In this document: positions 24,501 through 39,500 of the stretch, one piece after another
Position numbering within the stretch: the stretch's first letter is position 1
How the letters are laid out: the number at the start of each line of letters is the position of its first letter
Assembly (NCBI GenBank): GCA_002633025.1
Contig: NMRB01000518.1
Location: forward strand, 233,439-297,438
Direction of reading: 5' to 3'
Source of the DNA: Notospermus geniculatus
Taxonomy: Eukaryota > Nemertea > Pilidiophora > Heteronemertea > Lineidae
Length of the DNA: 64,000 nt
Notes under the pieces: generated by a model
Seen by the model: only the letters and a program-made list of their open reading frames with translations
Databases searched by the model: none
What the model was told of the DNA's origin: nothing
Made by a program: the position numbers and the translations under genes

Positions 24501-27500
24501 TCTCCTCTGCTGGGTCATGCTGGCCTTTTGAATTTTTGAGTCCTCGCATCCACAGCTCATACATGATGATAACCCCTGAAACATAGGAGACAGGTTCAAA
24601 ATATACGTTTCATGATTCGTCAGTCAAATATATGAGCCTACCATGAAGCTTTCTGCCAAGGAATTCCCCAACTCTAGTTAGATCTGATAGTAAACATAAG
24701 GTCAACTCCAAATCTTGCAAATTTTTGACCCCAACTGGGGTCTTCCTCAGGCACTTTCTACATGTAGTTGAGATAACAGAAGTGAATCTCAAGTAGAAAG
24801 TGTCTGAGGAGACCCCGGTTGGGGTCGAAAATTTGCAAGATTTGGAGACGACCTTATGTTTACTATCATTTTGTGTGTTGTTTTTTGTGCTTCTGTTTTG
24901 GATATCAACTCTATAGTTAGATCTGATACATTTTTCGTGAAAACATGGAATGTTTTCCTAAGGAATGAGGACCCTAGCTCACTGCCTCAATAGGTGTCAC
25001 CAGTGGTTAAATCTATTGAAATGAAATTGGCAACTCGGTCCTGATCTTTTTCCCACACAAAAGCCATCCATTGTATAGGACCGAGTTTCGGTGTGCTGCC
25101 CTCTATCGTAGCTAGGATGCCCATTCCCCGGACTGATGCTGAACCCCAAACATTTTTGATGCTACATAACTCACCATTTGGGAGAGCTGGAGGATTCCAA
25201 TCGACATACAAAGACTCGGCTGACAAGGCCATGACCGTCGGAGCTGACTGCTTCTCAGGGGCATCCATCTTGGTTTCCCCAACCACGCCCTCGCTCGTCA
25301 AGCAGCCACCAGTCGTACACGCCTTCAGTGTGAAGGTATAATTGGTGAATGGCACCAAGAACTGGATCGTCGCCGTCGTGGCAGACCCCTTCCAGTGTTC
25401 CTTCGGTGCCGAGTTAGTTGTCGAGGTGGAGGAGATGATATATTCCTTGATTGGCCCATTCGTTTTTGTCGGTGCCACCCACGACAGGGTGGCCGAACGT
25501 TTCCGCATAGTCTCGATTTTCAAGGTTAGCTCCCCTTCTGGCACACCAGGTGGTGTTCTTGCAATTGTGACTTGACTTGTTGCATTACCGTGGATATTCC
25601 AGACTTGGACGAAGTATTTGTACTCTGTGTAAGCTGTGAGGTCTGTGTCTGTCATCTCACGGTCTGCAAAGATATGAATGATACATTAAACCTTTTATTA
25701 CCAAGGGCAATTAGGTAGAAAATCTGTACAAGAAAAAGTTTGAAAGATATCTCACATCCCTTTGCACCCCGGTTGGGGTCGAAAATTTGCGAAATTTCTG
25801 GAGGACGACTCCTTTTATTATATCATTTTGTGTGTCGCCGTTTGTGCTCTATTTTTTGGATATCACATCCCTTTGCAAATGATTTTATCGGTTTGAAATC
25901 TCAAGCACTTTAGCCTGTAACTTATCTGAGTTTCCAAAGGAAACAGCTACACCAGTATTCAGGGTGTTAGGCATTTCAAAACTACACTGTTAGAAATAAC
26001 AGAAGATTTTACAGAAAATCTGTGCAGCAGAGTCCCCAGGACGGTTCTGTAAAATTACAGACCTGATCTGTAAAATTACAAACTTAAATAAATGTCAACA
26101 GAGATTTGACTGGAGGCTGACCAAATTATATTTTCATACTGCCCTCAGAAGGCATCATAATGGGATGTCCAATGGAGTCCAACCAATACAGGAAAACATG
26201 AATCATACCATAAAAAAATTATGTAAATTTACAGAAAGTGCTGGGGACTCTGCTGCAGGGAATTTCTGTAAAATTACTGCAGAATTACTACTGTAAATTT
26301 AATAATTTCTAACAGTGTACTGTACTAGTGATAGATAGTGCATAGATGAAAGAAATGAGCTGAAAAATATTTAATGAGCATGTTGTCCATCAGCAGTTGA
26401 GAATATGCCTGGAGCAGTCAGGGGCGGGTCCAGGATTTGGGAAAAGATCGGAACATTAAAGCCTCACAGTATTGAATTTTACGATATCTTCAAAGTGTTT
26501 GGAGACTGCAGGTATAGGTCTCATAGCCTCTTGAAGGTCCCCAAAATACTTGCCTGATACGTACTTCAAAGAATCAAGGCCTGGTTTTCAGCACACATTG
26601 AAAAAACTGCAGGTAGATCTCTAATGTAATCAGATAGACCATAGTACATTTTACACTACACTAACGTCGGAGGACGTTAGCACTTCCTGAATTCAATACA
26701 GTGAGGCTTTAAAATTTGCACCAAATTTCAGAATTTCATGGTCAATTTTACAGATTTGTTGGCTACACTGAGAGGCGCGCCCCCTCTGGATCCGCGCCTG
26801 GCAGTAATAGAAAAAAGTAACATTAGGCTAACTGTGATATTAAAGTGAACGTTGGTAACTGTGGGTAAGGATGGTGAATGCAGCCATTGATGTAAAGTTT
26901 CATTTCAAGCAGCAAACATTATCAGAAGTTTTCTACAGTTTAGTGTCAGACCATCTCTAAGTGATACAGTGGTTACATTATTACAACATGGAAGAAGAAG
27001 AAGCTAGAAAAACAAACTTAAGCTTTACCGGCTTTTATCCCAAGTGAACCTGAAGATAGATTAGTGATGTTAGGGTCGGTTCTCATGTGAACGATTTTTA
27101 CCTCTAACGCCACTATTCTCAACTGCTTTTGCAACCAAAGGAGGTCCTTTTGTGTTTCAACAGCAACTTCAGATGGCATGAGTCAAAATGCTGTGTACTG
27201 GAATGCACTTACTGTTGGAAAATGAAACAAATATTTGTTTTCCATCTCTAAAGAGGAAATACTGAAGAATGATCCCGTTGGGGTAGTCGGGTGGGTTCCA
27301 GCTGAGAAGAAGTGACGTGGAATTGATGACTTTGTACTGTGGTGCAGGTTGCTGGGCAGGAGCTAGAAAACAAGAAGAGAAAGTAAACAAATCAAAACAA
27401 CATTATTGTACAGTCATCGTCTGCTCCAGCATTCGTACCGTATTTATGCGTATTTAAGCACATGCGCTTTTAATGGATGTTCTTTTTGGAATCATTTGTC

Positions 27501-30500
27501 ACACCACTTTTTGTTCGAATTTAAGCACATCGATTATAAGCGCTGTGTGCCAAAATACGCATAAATACGGTAACCATGATTAGGACTTGTATCAGTGGTT
27601 AAGTCCACAACAAACAAATGGCACATGTACTTGCTGCAGGAATTCTTTTATTTACCCTGGCGCAGACATGAGGTGCTTTCGATGACAACTTTTACCTCTA
27701 TCTTGCACATAATACCGGTAACTCAATCCTATCAACATTTACTTGACATACAGCATATTCTGAACCTTATTTTACCCCAACAACTTACTTTTACTGCAGC
27801 CATATATGTTATTCTCATCCAGATTACTGGCACCTGGTTCACAGGTATCGCACCGTTTCCCCCTGACAAAGTTCTTGCAGTAGCAGTTCCCAGTTACGCT
27901 GTCACAAGTTTTGTTGAGACTTCCAGCTTCGTTACATCCGCATGCTTTACAACTGAAATGGAAAAAAACAGTAGGAATGATTCTCTTAACATCAGCAAGG
28001 TAAATTCATTGCAGGCAGACTGAACAGGTGATGAATTGACCACTACACTCATGACATCCAAACCTCCAATACTCCTTCTGGAGGCTCAGAGGATGATGAA
28101 ATGTACATAGGCCTACTTGTACAGCCTACTGCAATACTCAAGATCAGCGCTCAAAAAGTAGGTAGCATCCAAACGTCATTCAGTTGTATCTCTCATAGCA
28201 CAGCCTATTACGGTACTTCAATTTCTCCATTACACACAAGTATATGTGACCCAGCACAGCAAAATGAGTCGGAATGCACACAGAAGAAGACCCAACATGA
28301 CCAAGATGACACCAACAGTTTGTTGATTTCAGGATTGTCTGCCCATTGTGAAATTTGACTTCGTCGATTTCTGTAACTGTTGTCTGGTGTCATTTTCGGA
28401 CTTCTTCTGTGCGCAGTCCGACTCATTTTGCTGTGCCGGGTCACATATAGAGGGAGTCCTCACCAATATCATCTTCAGTCATTCAGGCCCCCTCATGTAT
28501 GCCGTCTACGATTGGCTATTGTGAATGCCTACCCAGTTCAATCGTAACCGCTATTGCGGGCCCACGAAATGTACGGGCCTTGTTAGATTGTACAGCCAGC
28601 AAAGGAAGATGGTATTGACGATGACTCCTTGTAGTTGTTCAGGTCAATAAAGGATATTGAAAACTTACAGCCCGGTCTTTACTTCAAAACCATAGAATGT
28701 TGGTAAGCACTGGTCACATTTCTTTCCTGTTGTACCAAATGATCCCCCCTTGCACTGACACTGTCCTGTGATAGGGTCACAATCGGTTCCCTGCAGGGAA
28801 CCATACGAACAGTCACACTTCGTACAACCGCCAGCCGTCGCATTCTTTACATAGAAACCTGAAAAGGATATGACGTATTTGAGATGGCTGAAATGACAAT
28901 GATTCAAATATTGATCAGTATAGAACGTCTGCACCAGTTGCACATAGAAGAGAAGAGATCCCTCTGGGATCTCTTCTATATAGCGCCTGAGGAAGACCCC
29001 GATTGGGGTCGAAAATTTGCGAAATATTCGGAGACGACTTTCCGATTTATTGTGACGTACCTTTAATGCACTTATCACATCGTCGTCCCGTCCGTTGTCT
29101 CAGGCACAAACACTGACCCGTATTCTGTTCGCAATTCAACTTTCCCTGAACTGTCCCGAATACATCACATTTACACTGCTCACATCCGTCTGGGTTCGTC
29201 TCCTTCAGATTCCACATCTGAGCCTTGCATTTGTCGCATTTCATGTCGTAGACATTCGCCTTACACAGACACTGACCAGAATTTTTGTCACAAATTGTCG
29301 TGGCGTTGATGGTGCCGCGCTTGTCACAACCGCAGCTGTCACAACCAAGAGTCGTCGATACCCCTAAGTTGTAGAAGTCGTCCTTACACTGGTCGCATTT
29401 CAGACCTTGGACGTTTGGCTTACAAACGCACTGCCCAGTTTTCTTGTCACACGTTGTGCCAACAACAGAACCGAGAAGATTACAGTTACACGGAACACAG
29501 CCTTTTGAAAAGTCGGTATATTTGTCAACACATGTGTCACACTGACGTCCAACGATGTTTGGTTTACACGCACACGCTCCAGTATTTGGCTCACAATCTC
29601 CGGCATTTGTTATACCATTTGGGTTACAGTCGCAAGAGCTGCAGCCATCTTTGTTATCCTTTGAAAGTTTGTAATATCGCCGCTTGCATTTGTCACATTT
29701 TGTTCCTGAAAATACAACAAAAACTGTACAATACTACCCAAAATCTCATCAAAGAGGACTGATATCTTGGATGTGCTTTTCCCAGTACTTATGACAAGTT
29801 TCTGAAACTGAAACAAAGTATGAAGAAACACGTGGTTGCACGTACCTAGCACATGTTTTTTACAAGTGCATTCTCCTGTCAGCTGATGACATGAGGGGTC
29901 TCCATTGCTAGTCCCGGCTGTGTTACACTTGCAATCGTCACACCCTTGGGGATTGCTTTCTTGCAAGTTAAAGAAGCCTTTTTTACACTGGTTACACTGG
30001 CGTCCATCGATGTTGGCACGACACTGACATTGGCCGCCGATCTGAAATATGGAGTGAAGGCAACGTCAATCAGGGTGACGTAGTGTGTGGTGGATATAGG
30101 GCAGTAAGCCGATTGTCTACAAATCAAAAAGCTAGCTCCCACAATACAGGTCAACGTCATTTTTGCTAGTAGCAAAAATTTATAAGGCGAGCGACTCAGC
30201 TCACTTATGAATTTTTGCTAGTAGGTTGCCCACCACTGGTCAACTATAATTTGCTCATATTAAAGACCACGCAGCCCAAAGGTAAAGCTGCACTGTCGAA
30301 GACCAGTCACCCCTGATATCTCACCTTTTCACAATCCAACTGCTTTTTAATCACACCCTTGATGAAGCAGTTACAGGCCGAGCAGACGTTGATGTCATTC
30401 AAGTTCGCCCCGACCTTCCTGTAGTACAGCTCCTTGCAGCGGTCGCATTTCTGGCCGGCCGTGTTGTGTTTACAATTGACGCACACACCGCCACCGCCTC

Positions 30501-33500
30501 TTGCATGATCTTTTGGTGCCGAGTCATAAGTAGCATTGTAAACACAACTGTCGGCATGGTTGTAACAGTCACAGCGTCTGCAGTTATAAGCGTTCTGAAG
30601 GTCACCTCTTCTGAATGGTTTGTCATTGTAGAGTGGTTGGCATTTTTCACACTGTAACGAAGAGAAGAATTTAAGTTGAAATCTTGACTACTTAATTCAA
30701 CAATTAAGGAAGTATCCACTGAAGTTGGGAAGTTCTGCACCTGCAGAGTACATGTTTGAATGCACATCAGAATTCGAAACACGCACTTCACCAAACTGGT
30801 ATAGTACAAAATATGAAAACAGGCCCGGATCCAGGGGGGGGGCATATGCCCCCCCCCCCCATTTTTGGCAGAGCAATGATTTTTTTAGCAAGAAAAATTT
30901 TAACCTGAATTTGAGTATTTTGCTCTCAGATGCCAGGAAAATGCATCTAAAGCACTTAAATTTGTCAAATTTTTCTGGAGGAGGGCCCCCAGTTTGGGCT
31001 TCGCACTTTCGGTGCTCGCCGCCTCCGTCAAGCTACAATCCTGGATCCGGTGAAAAGGTTATTGCAATTTTGAAATGCTTGATTGAGACAGACAGGTCCA
31101 CTCACCTTATTTCCCTCGGTAAAACTGGCCGCGAGACATTCACATTTGTATGGGCTCGTATCTGTTTTACATTTCACTGCATGTCCATGACACTGACATC
31201 TGCAATGCAAAATATACAGTGAAACAATAGAAATTGTCTGAGTTAGCATAACAGACTTTCTTACAGTTGTGGTGAGTGGGATGTTCAACAGCTGTCACCA
31301 GTCACTGGTCAGGCCTAAGCATCAATTAGCATTCCCAGAAGAGTAAAACCTGGTGTACACTAGGGCGCGGACAAGACGCGGAATGCAAATTTAGCAAATC
31401 CGCATTCATTCAGCAACCTCTCCGCATATTCTTGAAAGATTCTGTTCACTGTCTTTATCATTTCTAAACATTTCCCGGCGTTTCTGCTCTTTTGGGACAG
31501 GGCAAAATGCCCAATAGTCATTGACGCGGAAGCAATGCCGAAATGACACAGTTTGTTTCCGCAACCCTTCCTGATGTTGTCGGCGCTCTTGTAGACACCA
31601 CCCATATAAGGGATCCTTCTTGCAGTGGTAATACCAGACAGCTGTCAACCGATTTTCATATTGTTCTGATCTTGCAAAATTCACCAGTTGCAACAAAACC
31701 TGATAAGCCAAGGCACAGAAATACCTACAGATTTACTGCTAAAGATGAAAGGGAACTCACCTTGCACTGACCAAGAATTCTCCAAGTCCATAATACTTGT
31801 GTTTTCCATCTGACTGAGGGGGAAACTGCTTCTGGTAGTAATTCCCGATTAGGGTCACACGGACCTGTTCAGCCTCAACGAACTCCAGTAAGACAGGAGT
31901 GTTGTAAAAGTCATTATAGCCTGGTCTCGCTAATCCTGGTTCCTGTGGTAACATGCTGAATGTGATGTTTCCTTTTGAGGTTGCGCTGGGGAGGTATGGG
32001 CTAGAGGAAAACGATAAAATAAAAAACAATAAAACAGACCAGACCATTCCTAAGAATACTAAATTTCTTTGCTTCAACCCTACTCTGAAAATTCTCAAAA
32101 TGTTTCACAATCACTGTACAGTGCCACAAATAAAAAGTTAGGGTTTATAGTCCGATGTCAACAACAGTGGAGGTGTCATCCGACTTTACACTTTAACCCC
32201 GGTCTTCCTGAAACCTTTCAGTAGAACTAATATGAGCTGCTCATTCAGCACTAACGTTACAGTAGAGCATTTCCGACCGGAATCCTTTTATACACCTGAG
32301 TGGAGAGGCCAGTGAGGAAAAAAAGACTTGTCCAAAGTCTCACGCCCAGTGGGATTTGAACCCGGGACCCTCTGACACCATCAGTCAGAGACCTGAACCA
32401 CTACACCACCACGGCTCCTCACACAAAATCACAGCTGCCATGAGAAGACCGAGCACAAATCTGAGGTATTATAGTGATTACGTCTGAAAGTACCCACTTC
32501 AATATCTTAGAGATGTGCTGAAAAGAGAAGTCCATAGCCTACCCGTCAATTTGTATGCAGTTAACAGAATTCGATTCCTTCAGTGGGCCATTGTTGACGA
32601 CATTGAATCTAGCCTTACAGTCTGATGCATAGAGTTGCCATCGCTGCCATGTACTCTTAGAATCCTTCTTTCTCTCAATGATAACGGCATCGGGCATTGG
32701 GCTGTAGAACTCCAGAACCACAAAGAACACCTGAGATCAATAGGACATGAAATAAATAACATGTCTCTATTAAGATGAAAGACACAGCTTCCTACCAGAC
32801 TCGAACCCACGGACCCTCACATAAGGCATCAGTTGCCAGCACTCAGGGGCAGCAATAAGAGATCAATAGGAAATACAGTACGTTGCACAACTGACCTCCC
32901 TTCCATGCCGCGAACCATCCGTGTACCACATGCAGCGTCATGCGTGTACCGTCCTCGTATCTTCCGTGGACGTCGCGCGCCATCATGGAAGATGTAACGT
33001 CATTCACCCGTTGTGCACGGACGTCACGCAACAGAGACGCATGATGCACCCGTAGCATACGTGATGAACTGAAGCATACCTTCCGCGTCAGGTTCGTGGA
33101 TAAAGGGAGGTCAATTGTGCAATGTACTGTATGCTCTATATTTAAGGCTTGTACAGTGAACTTAGATGACAAAGTCCAGCCCATATGAAACAGATGCTGA
33201 GGGACTGAAAATCTCTGTCATGTCCTGCATTCTGAAATTTTACAGGGAATTCTAAGACTTTTTGACACATAACACCATGTATATTTTCCCTACCTGGAAA
33301 ACACCCTCCAAGTTGACAGTGAAGGCCACCTTGTCCAGATTAGCAGACGACACCCAGATTGTGTTGACATCTCCATCATTCAGATAACCAAGCGGATATG
33401 ACTTTTCATTCAGTCGAATAACTTCATCAACTAAAATTGTCAGAGATCATGAAAAGCAACTTGAATTATGTGATGTCAAGAATAATTATACGACAAAGAA

Positions 33501-36500
33501 GAAAATGAAATGTTTGAAATATTTGATATTCATAGGCCTACCGACCAACAAAACATGGCCAGTAACTCAGTATCTTGTCGAAGACTAGGACAGGCTGGGG
33601 TAGAGAGGAGGTAAAAACTCAGGAGTGATGAATACGTAGTAGCCCAGCAGCTCCTCCTGTTGACATCTGTGCTTTGCAGGACAAACTGGCCAGTCAGATT
33701 AGACTAAGATGTGATGTTTTACCTGTATTGCTGGTGACTCCATTTCTGATGCAGAACCTGCTGTTGATTGGTCGAACCTTGGGATGCGAAGCTGGACAGA
33801 GACAGTTTGATTGGATGGGAACAGATGGCAGCGTACCGCTGTAGACTTCTTGTATTTGCCTGAAGGAACAAGACAGTGTTTCGAGTCAAATATGAAACAA
33901 CCGGAATGAAAGCAAGCACTGCAGCAAACTCGGCTGTCAAAGTTTAGAGGGACCTGCAGACTACTGCACTCTGAGGCGTGTCAAGGACATCGTGAAGCAA
34001 CATTTTTGCACTGCTTTGCTCTGTGTCATCCTTATGCGGGTGATCCACCGACTTTATGACGAGTTTACGATCAGTTTGTGACAGAGTCGTCAACGAATCG
34101 CAAATTCGTCATAAACTACATGTAGTCGCAAACTGATCGTAAAGAAATTGACGTTGAAGCTGATCCACCGAACCAAATCAAACATGTTTGACCTCATCGT
34201 AAACTCGTCGCAAACTAGTCGTCAACAGAATTCAGTTGTTGAATGAGTCGCAAACTCGTCGTGAACGAATCGTGAACGCTGATCCACCGGCTATGATTTT
34301 TTGGCATGAACTAGTCGCAAACGTGTCATGAACTAATCACAAACTGATCGTAATTTCGTCGTGAAGTCGGTGGATCACCCACAATAGTACCCGGTACTGC
34401 TGCTCGCAGCGCTGGCCAGTCGGGATAGAAAGTCAAGTGGATTCCTCATTATATTAGCTATACCGGTAGTTGGAAGCATGTTCTCAACAAGAAAAGGAGA
34501 TTAAAAGCATCAACATTGCTGAGAAACAGTGGAGAAATCACCCGAGGGGAAGCAGGTACCCACCTGTTAGTCAGGACAGATGAAAAGAAGAAGAAATCCT
34601 GAATATTTCCTTCAAATGGCTGCGAGCCATCCACATTGTTTCCAATCCGGACCTGTATGCCACTTGAGGTATCTTTTACTGGATATCTGACATATTTGGA
34701 ATACGCAGCAGAGAAACCAGGCTTTAGACCATTGATGTAGAAGCTGATGTCGCCTTGGTACATCTGGAACGAGAGGGAGTGGAAATGTAGCGGATTGAGT
34801 GAAATCAAAATAATGGGAGGCAATGGACTGCATAGTGCCTAGTGGCAACGATGCAAAAGGGAATAATCACTGCAATTTGCAGCTTCATAGCTTTCTCCAT
34901 TTTCTCAAGGATCACAACTCAGATTCCTCAATTGACGAAAACGAACAGCCCCTTTGAAATTTAAAGGAATATTGGCTTAAAATTTCTGTTCTCCAGGTGA
35001 AATCAAATCCAACGTTCCATTCGATAACAGAACCTGACAGCCAACTGAGTAGAGTGAGCTTACATGGGCATTTGAAGTTTTTCTCTAACAGGTATTTTGC
35101 AATAGCAACCCAGACTATACACCCATAATTTCATCAATTTTGTAAAACTGTCCACCAAGAAATAAAAAATCCAAACATTTGTTTGCAATACAAGGTCAGA
35201 TCTCCTAATTACTCAAATCGAATGACTGAGGCAGATTATTAATACGATCATTATATCAGCTCATTTACTTCCTTTCATAACCGACCTTCCACCAGGCGGT
35301 CCACAGATCAATAGAAAAAACATTCTTAAAAATTCACTTCCCCGCCAGTTAATGATCAATTTTTTACACACTACATATAAGCAGCCCATGCAACTTGCAC
35401 AAAAATACTACAAAGATATAGGCGAGATTTATTATTGATGATTACCCTGTTGGAATGCACAGGAATGCATGCTCCCGAGAGACGAGGGCTCACTGAATAT
35501 TTTAAGAGACTACGCGTGATAGAATTTGCATGGATTATGGGCAATAACAATTTCAAAGTTGCATTTGTCATTTTCCAGAATGGGCTAGGCCTACATGAAT
35601 GAAAATTCTTGTAGATAGCCAGCCTCATGAACTTCAGTCCCAAGCTCATTTGCTGAGGTTTGACGCCCAGTATAACTTCAACTGTTGCCACCTGTACTAT
35701 GTCAACGGCCCGAGGCACTGGACCCAAAACAGATAATTAACTCTTTGAGTGCCGGAAATACAGGGGGTTTACACCGCTTTTCCCATCAAAATTTCAGGGG
35801 AAAAACATTCAGATAGACACCCCAAATTGGCCTCAGAATGTTTGTTTCTACCTCTTCTTTCAAGAAAACAACCATGAAAACAGAATTTGTGGTGGGAACA
35901 TTTTCAAAAAATAGATCACAAAAACTATATTTTTGGCAAAAAAGGCCAATTTTTGCCGAAAAATGAGGTACAGCACAACCACCCAGCCTCCCCCAGTCCC
36001 AAACACCACACAATTCCATTGCCCACAGTGAGAAAGCCATATAGAACAGTATTAGAGATTGGTGAGACATCTGGTGTTCATCTGGTGAACTGAAATGTCA
36101 CAAAAATTCAATGACGTACCAGTACGTCTTTGGCACTCAAAGAGTTAATTGGACATGGTCTAGAGACAAAATACCAGATCCAGCAACAGGTAGAAGGACC
36201 TGATATTCAGTTATTAATGAATACATCCCAAAAATGTAAAGTGAAATGGAATTTGAAACAAATCTGAGACCAGTCACTCAGTAGAGTTGAATAGGGAATG
36301 ATTTTTGATGATTCTTGGTTTTTTATTCTGTTGTACTATTTTGAATAAAATTTTTGCAAATATGTCATAGCAAAATGCTTTACACTGAGTACGGTACCGA
36401 CTACAATATGGAAACAATTATTGTTAACAGAAGATAATCTACCGGTACATACATGTAGGTGAATCAGAAGTATGTCGGCAGCTGTCACAAGATGTCATGA

Positions 36501-39500
36501 GTCGATCTCATTGAAAAATTACATTACATTGAAATCAATGAATGAACATGACTGTCATACATGTATACTGCGTCAACTCCCATTCCACAGACTATTCTTT
36601 CGCTATAAACAATCTTGAACTACACATGCACATTGATTACTCTTACCTATGTCTCATGGTCTAAGTGTTACCTTTACATCTTCAAAAAGAGAGCACAGAT
36701 CTATTCTCTCTGGCCAACTGGTTTTCCCCAGCTGTTGATATTTGCCCAATAATTTCTATCGAACGCATATACACTGTAATACCATATTTGGCAATTGATC
36801 CTCAAATCTCGTCATTTATAACCATCTCTAAAAAAGGACTGATCCCTTACCTGAACAGATAGGTGGGTCCATTTCTTTGGTTGGATTGTTGTATGGAAGT
36901 TGACTGTCTCCACTTTCTTTGTTGGTGATGTCGATTTGAATGTGAAAGTGACAACATCCCTGCTGACTATTAGTTTGAAGATTGTCTCCCCAGCAAGACT
37001 GGCTTTTTCTATCAATGTCCTAGAGGAAACAAAATGGAAAAAATAAAATTCAAATTGCTTTTTATTTAGGAGCTGAATGCCATAGTTGCAAGCATATGGA
37101 CAACACTTCTAGGGTCATTTCTATGTAATTAAACAATGACCTGTGCCCTTTTGTTTTAGGCAAGACTGGCATGACTGGGACATTATTATTCATCAAATGA
37201 AATACATGTGATAAACCAGAATAACACCCCAAACTTTCTGTCTGTTTTTGAAAGCCAGTGTTTTTTGCAATCATCCCACATGCATTGGAACTTAATAACG
37301 ATTCTTTCAATGTGTGACTTATGGCTAACATAGCACATCAAACTCAACACATCCCAGAGCTAGCATAACGGGTAGTATTGATCATGGGATACTTGAAAAC
37401 TTAACAGTCAAACATGCCACGCTTCCTCAAATGGCTTCCTCGTGCCCATGGCAACCATTGAAGCTCAGGGTATGTCGGACAATAACCGTGGCAATTTCAT
37501 TTCTTGTACTACATGGCTCCCCTGTTGATTTTTAATTTCAAGGTTGGAAACGGGGTTGTCAACCATCAGAGAGATTGAGCAGTATAAAAAAACAACAGAT
37601 TTTCAAAGGTAACCTCAAGCTCACGAGCTCAATCTTGTAAGCTTTTTTCTTCTTTAAATGGCCAATGGATGGGCAAGAAAAGCAAAGATTTGTTCAGAAA
37701 AATCAACAGTTACAGAAATCAGGGTCCTTTCATACTGTTGTCACCACAGTAGGCAGATGCTATAAATTATACTGACACAATAATACATCATGAAAAGTGG
37801 AGACTTATAATGTGTTGACTTCTTCTTTTCTACAAAGAGTAGGAGGAAACAGGACACTGTCCATGGACATGTTTCCTTCTGAAACAGGACACTGCCCATG
37901 GACATGTTTCCTTCTGAAACAGGACACTGTCCATTGATTGGACATGTTTCCTTCTGAAACAGGACAATGTCCATGGACATGTTTCCTTCTGAAACAGGAC
38001 ACTGTCCATTGACCTGTTTCCTTCTGAAACAGGACACTGTCCATGGACATGTTTCCTTCTGAAACAGGACACTGTCCATTGACATGTTTCCTTCTGAAAC
38101 AGGACACTGTCCATGGACATCTTTGCTTCATAAACACCTTTTACATCATGTTGTACTAGTGATGCAGGTATCACACAAAGGATAAGGGGCAACTCTAAGG
38201 AGTTATGCATAACGTAGAGGAAGGACATTAAATATGTCTTGATGACACAACTGTGTCATACAAAAGTAGTAGACCCCGGTTTTGAAACAAATACATGTAA
38301 GGCATAACGGCCAACAACCATGATCATGCATGTCATGGTTGGTTGAATTGAATTTTGATTATGGCACTTGCCGTAATATAGGCGAATGAGGGTCAGAAAT
38401 ACCTGTATTGAGGTGAAGAGACACATCGTCAAAGAACAACAACCTTTATGGCAAAATTTGGCCGCGCCTCAGGGTGTGTCCAAATTGGGCGCAACATAAA
38501 TCACAGTTATAAAATGTTACACCAGACACGCAGCATGCAGTTGCTACATTGATTAAAGGGTAAATATTTGATAAGGGTGTGCTTGCATGATCGCATTCTA
38601 CTGTAGTTTCATTTGACTCCACCCAGCACCAGGCATGAAAGGCACTGAGAAACATACCGTAGCAATAATGTGATGTTTTTTACACTTTTCTCTCAGGAAA
38701 AGGAATATGAAATGATTTGGCCACGCACTCATGTTTTGCACAGCTTCCCTACCAAAAAAGCTGTGATCAGCAACATAACTTTTACAAATGTACTTCCTAT
38801 GGTACCGGTATAGGGTTAGTGATACTGATAACTTTTTCACTTTAGTTGGTAAGAATTACCCATAGAACAGAGAAGTTCAGTATAAATACCCTGATGGGGG
38901 TGATGTGCAGGTTCAAAATTATTTGTTAATCTAATTCACACATTAAAGCTTAATAAAGTCCAAGTTCCACGTACTTTTTACAACTTTAAGAAAGTTAGGG
39001 GAAATATGCCGATCAAGATGCTTTTTGTTTCATTGAAAAATTCGAACTGGTTTCAAAGTTATAACATATTTATTCGATTTGGTCAGAGGAGAATGTTGGG
39101 CCTAATTTGATGAAGTTATTCAGGAATTTGCATAATGAGCATGCATTTTAGTGCTGTAATGGACTTGCGCAACTATTCAAGTGAAAGAATGAAGTCAGAA
39201 ATGTGTCTATTAGTAAATATGTAAATGAAAATGAACTTTATCTCCACATTGGATGGCTCAGATTTGATTTCATTTATACCTGCAATGACATCACACATAA
39301 ATTAGCATTTCACTGACATTTTCATGCACATACATGTATTCCATGATATCTTCCAAACTATTCATTCGAATTTGATGAAATAAAAAGCAAAATATGCATA
39401 TTTGTGTATTCTCTGTACACTCCAGTAATAATCTGTGTGGTCAATTTGAGATGCAACTTGGTCTTTAAATCATTAGACGGTACCGGTATACATAAACAGT

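Larger units (their letters stand above)
25664..27212. other. Usherin intron 14 contents
   Basis: Contains a half fold-back family E (25761-25855), a MITE (25983-26319) and a GGATCC-ended repeat with a nested MITE (26419-26801). No coding sequence seen. Confidence 0.65.

Noticed and set aside
32330-32425. tRNA gene on the minus strand
   Set aside because: A and B boxes are present, but the acceptor stem does not pair and the body is not a clean cloverleaf; called a SINE head.
37843-38131. CRISPR-like array of direct repeats
   Set aside because: Eukaryotic intron; units are contiguous without unique spacers, so an ordinary minisatellite.
37741-38228. Three overlapping minus-strand frames of 110-132 codons
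   Set aside because: They are produced by the 35-bp minisatellite having no stop in any minus frame; not a protein gene.
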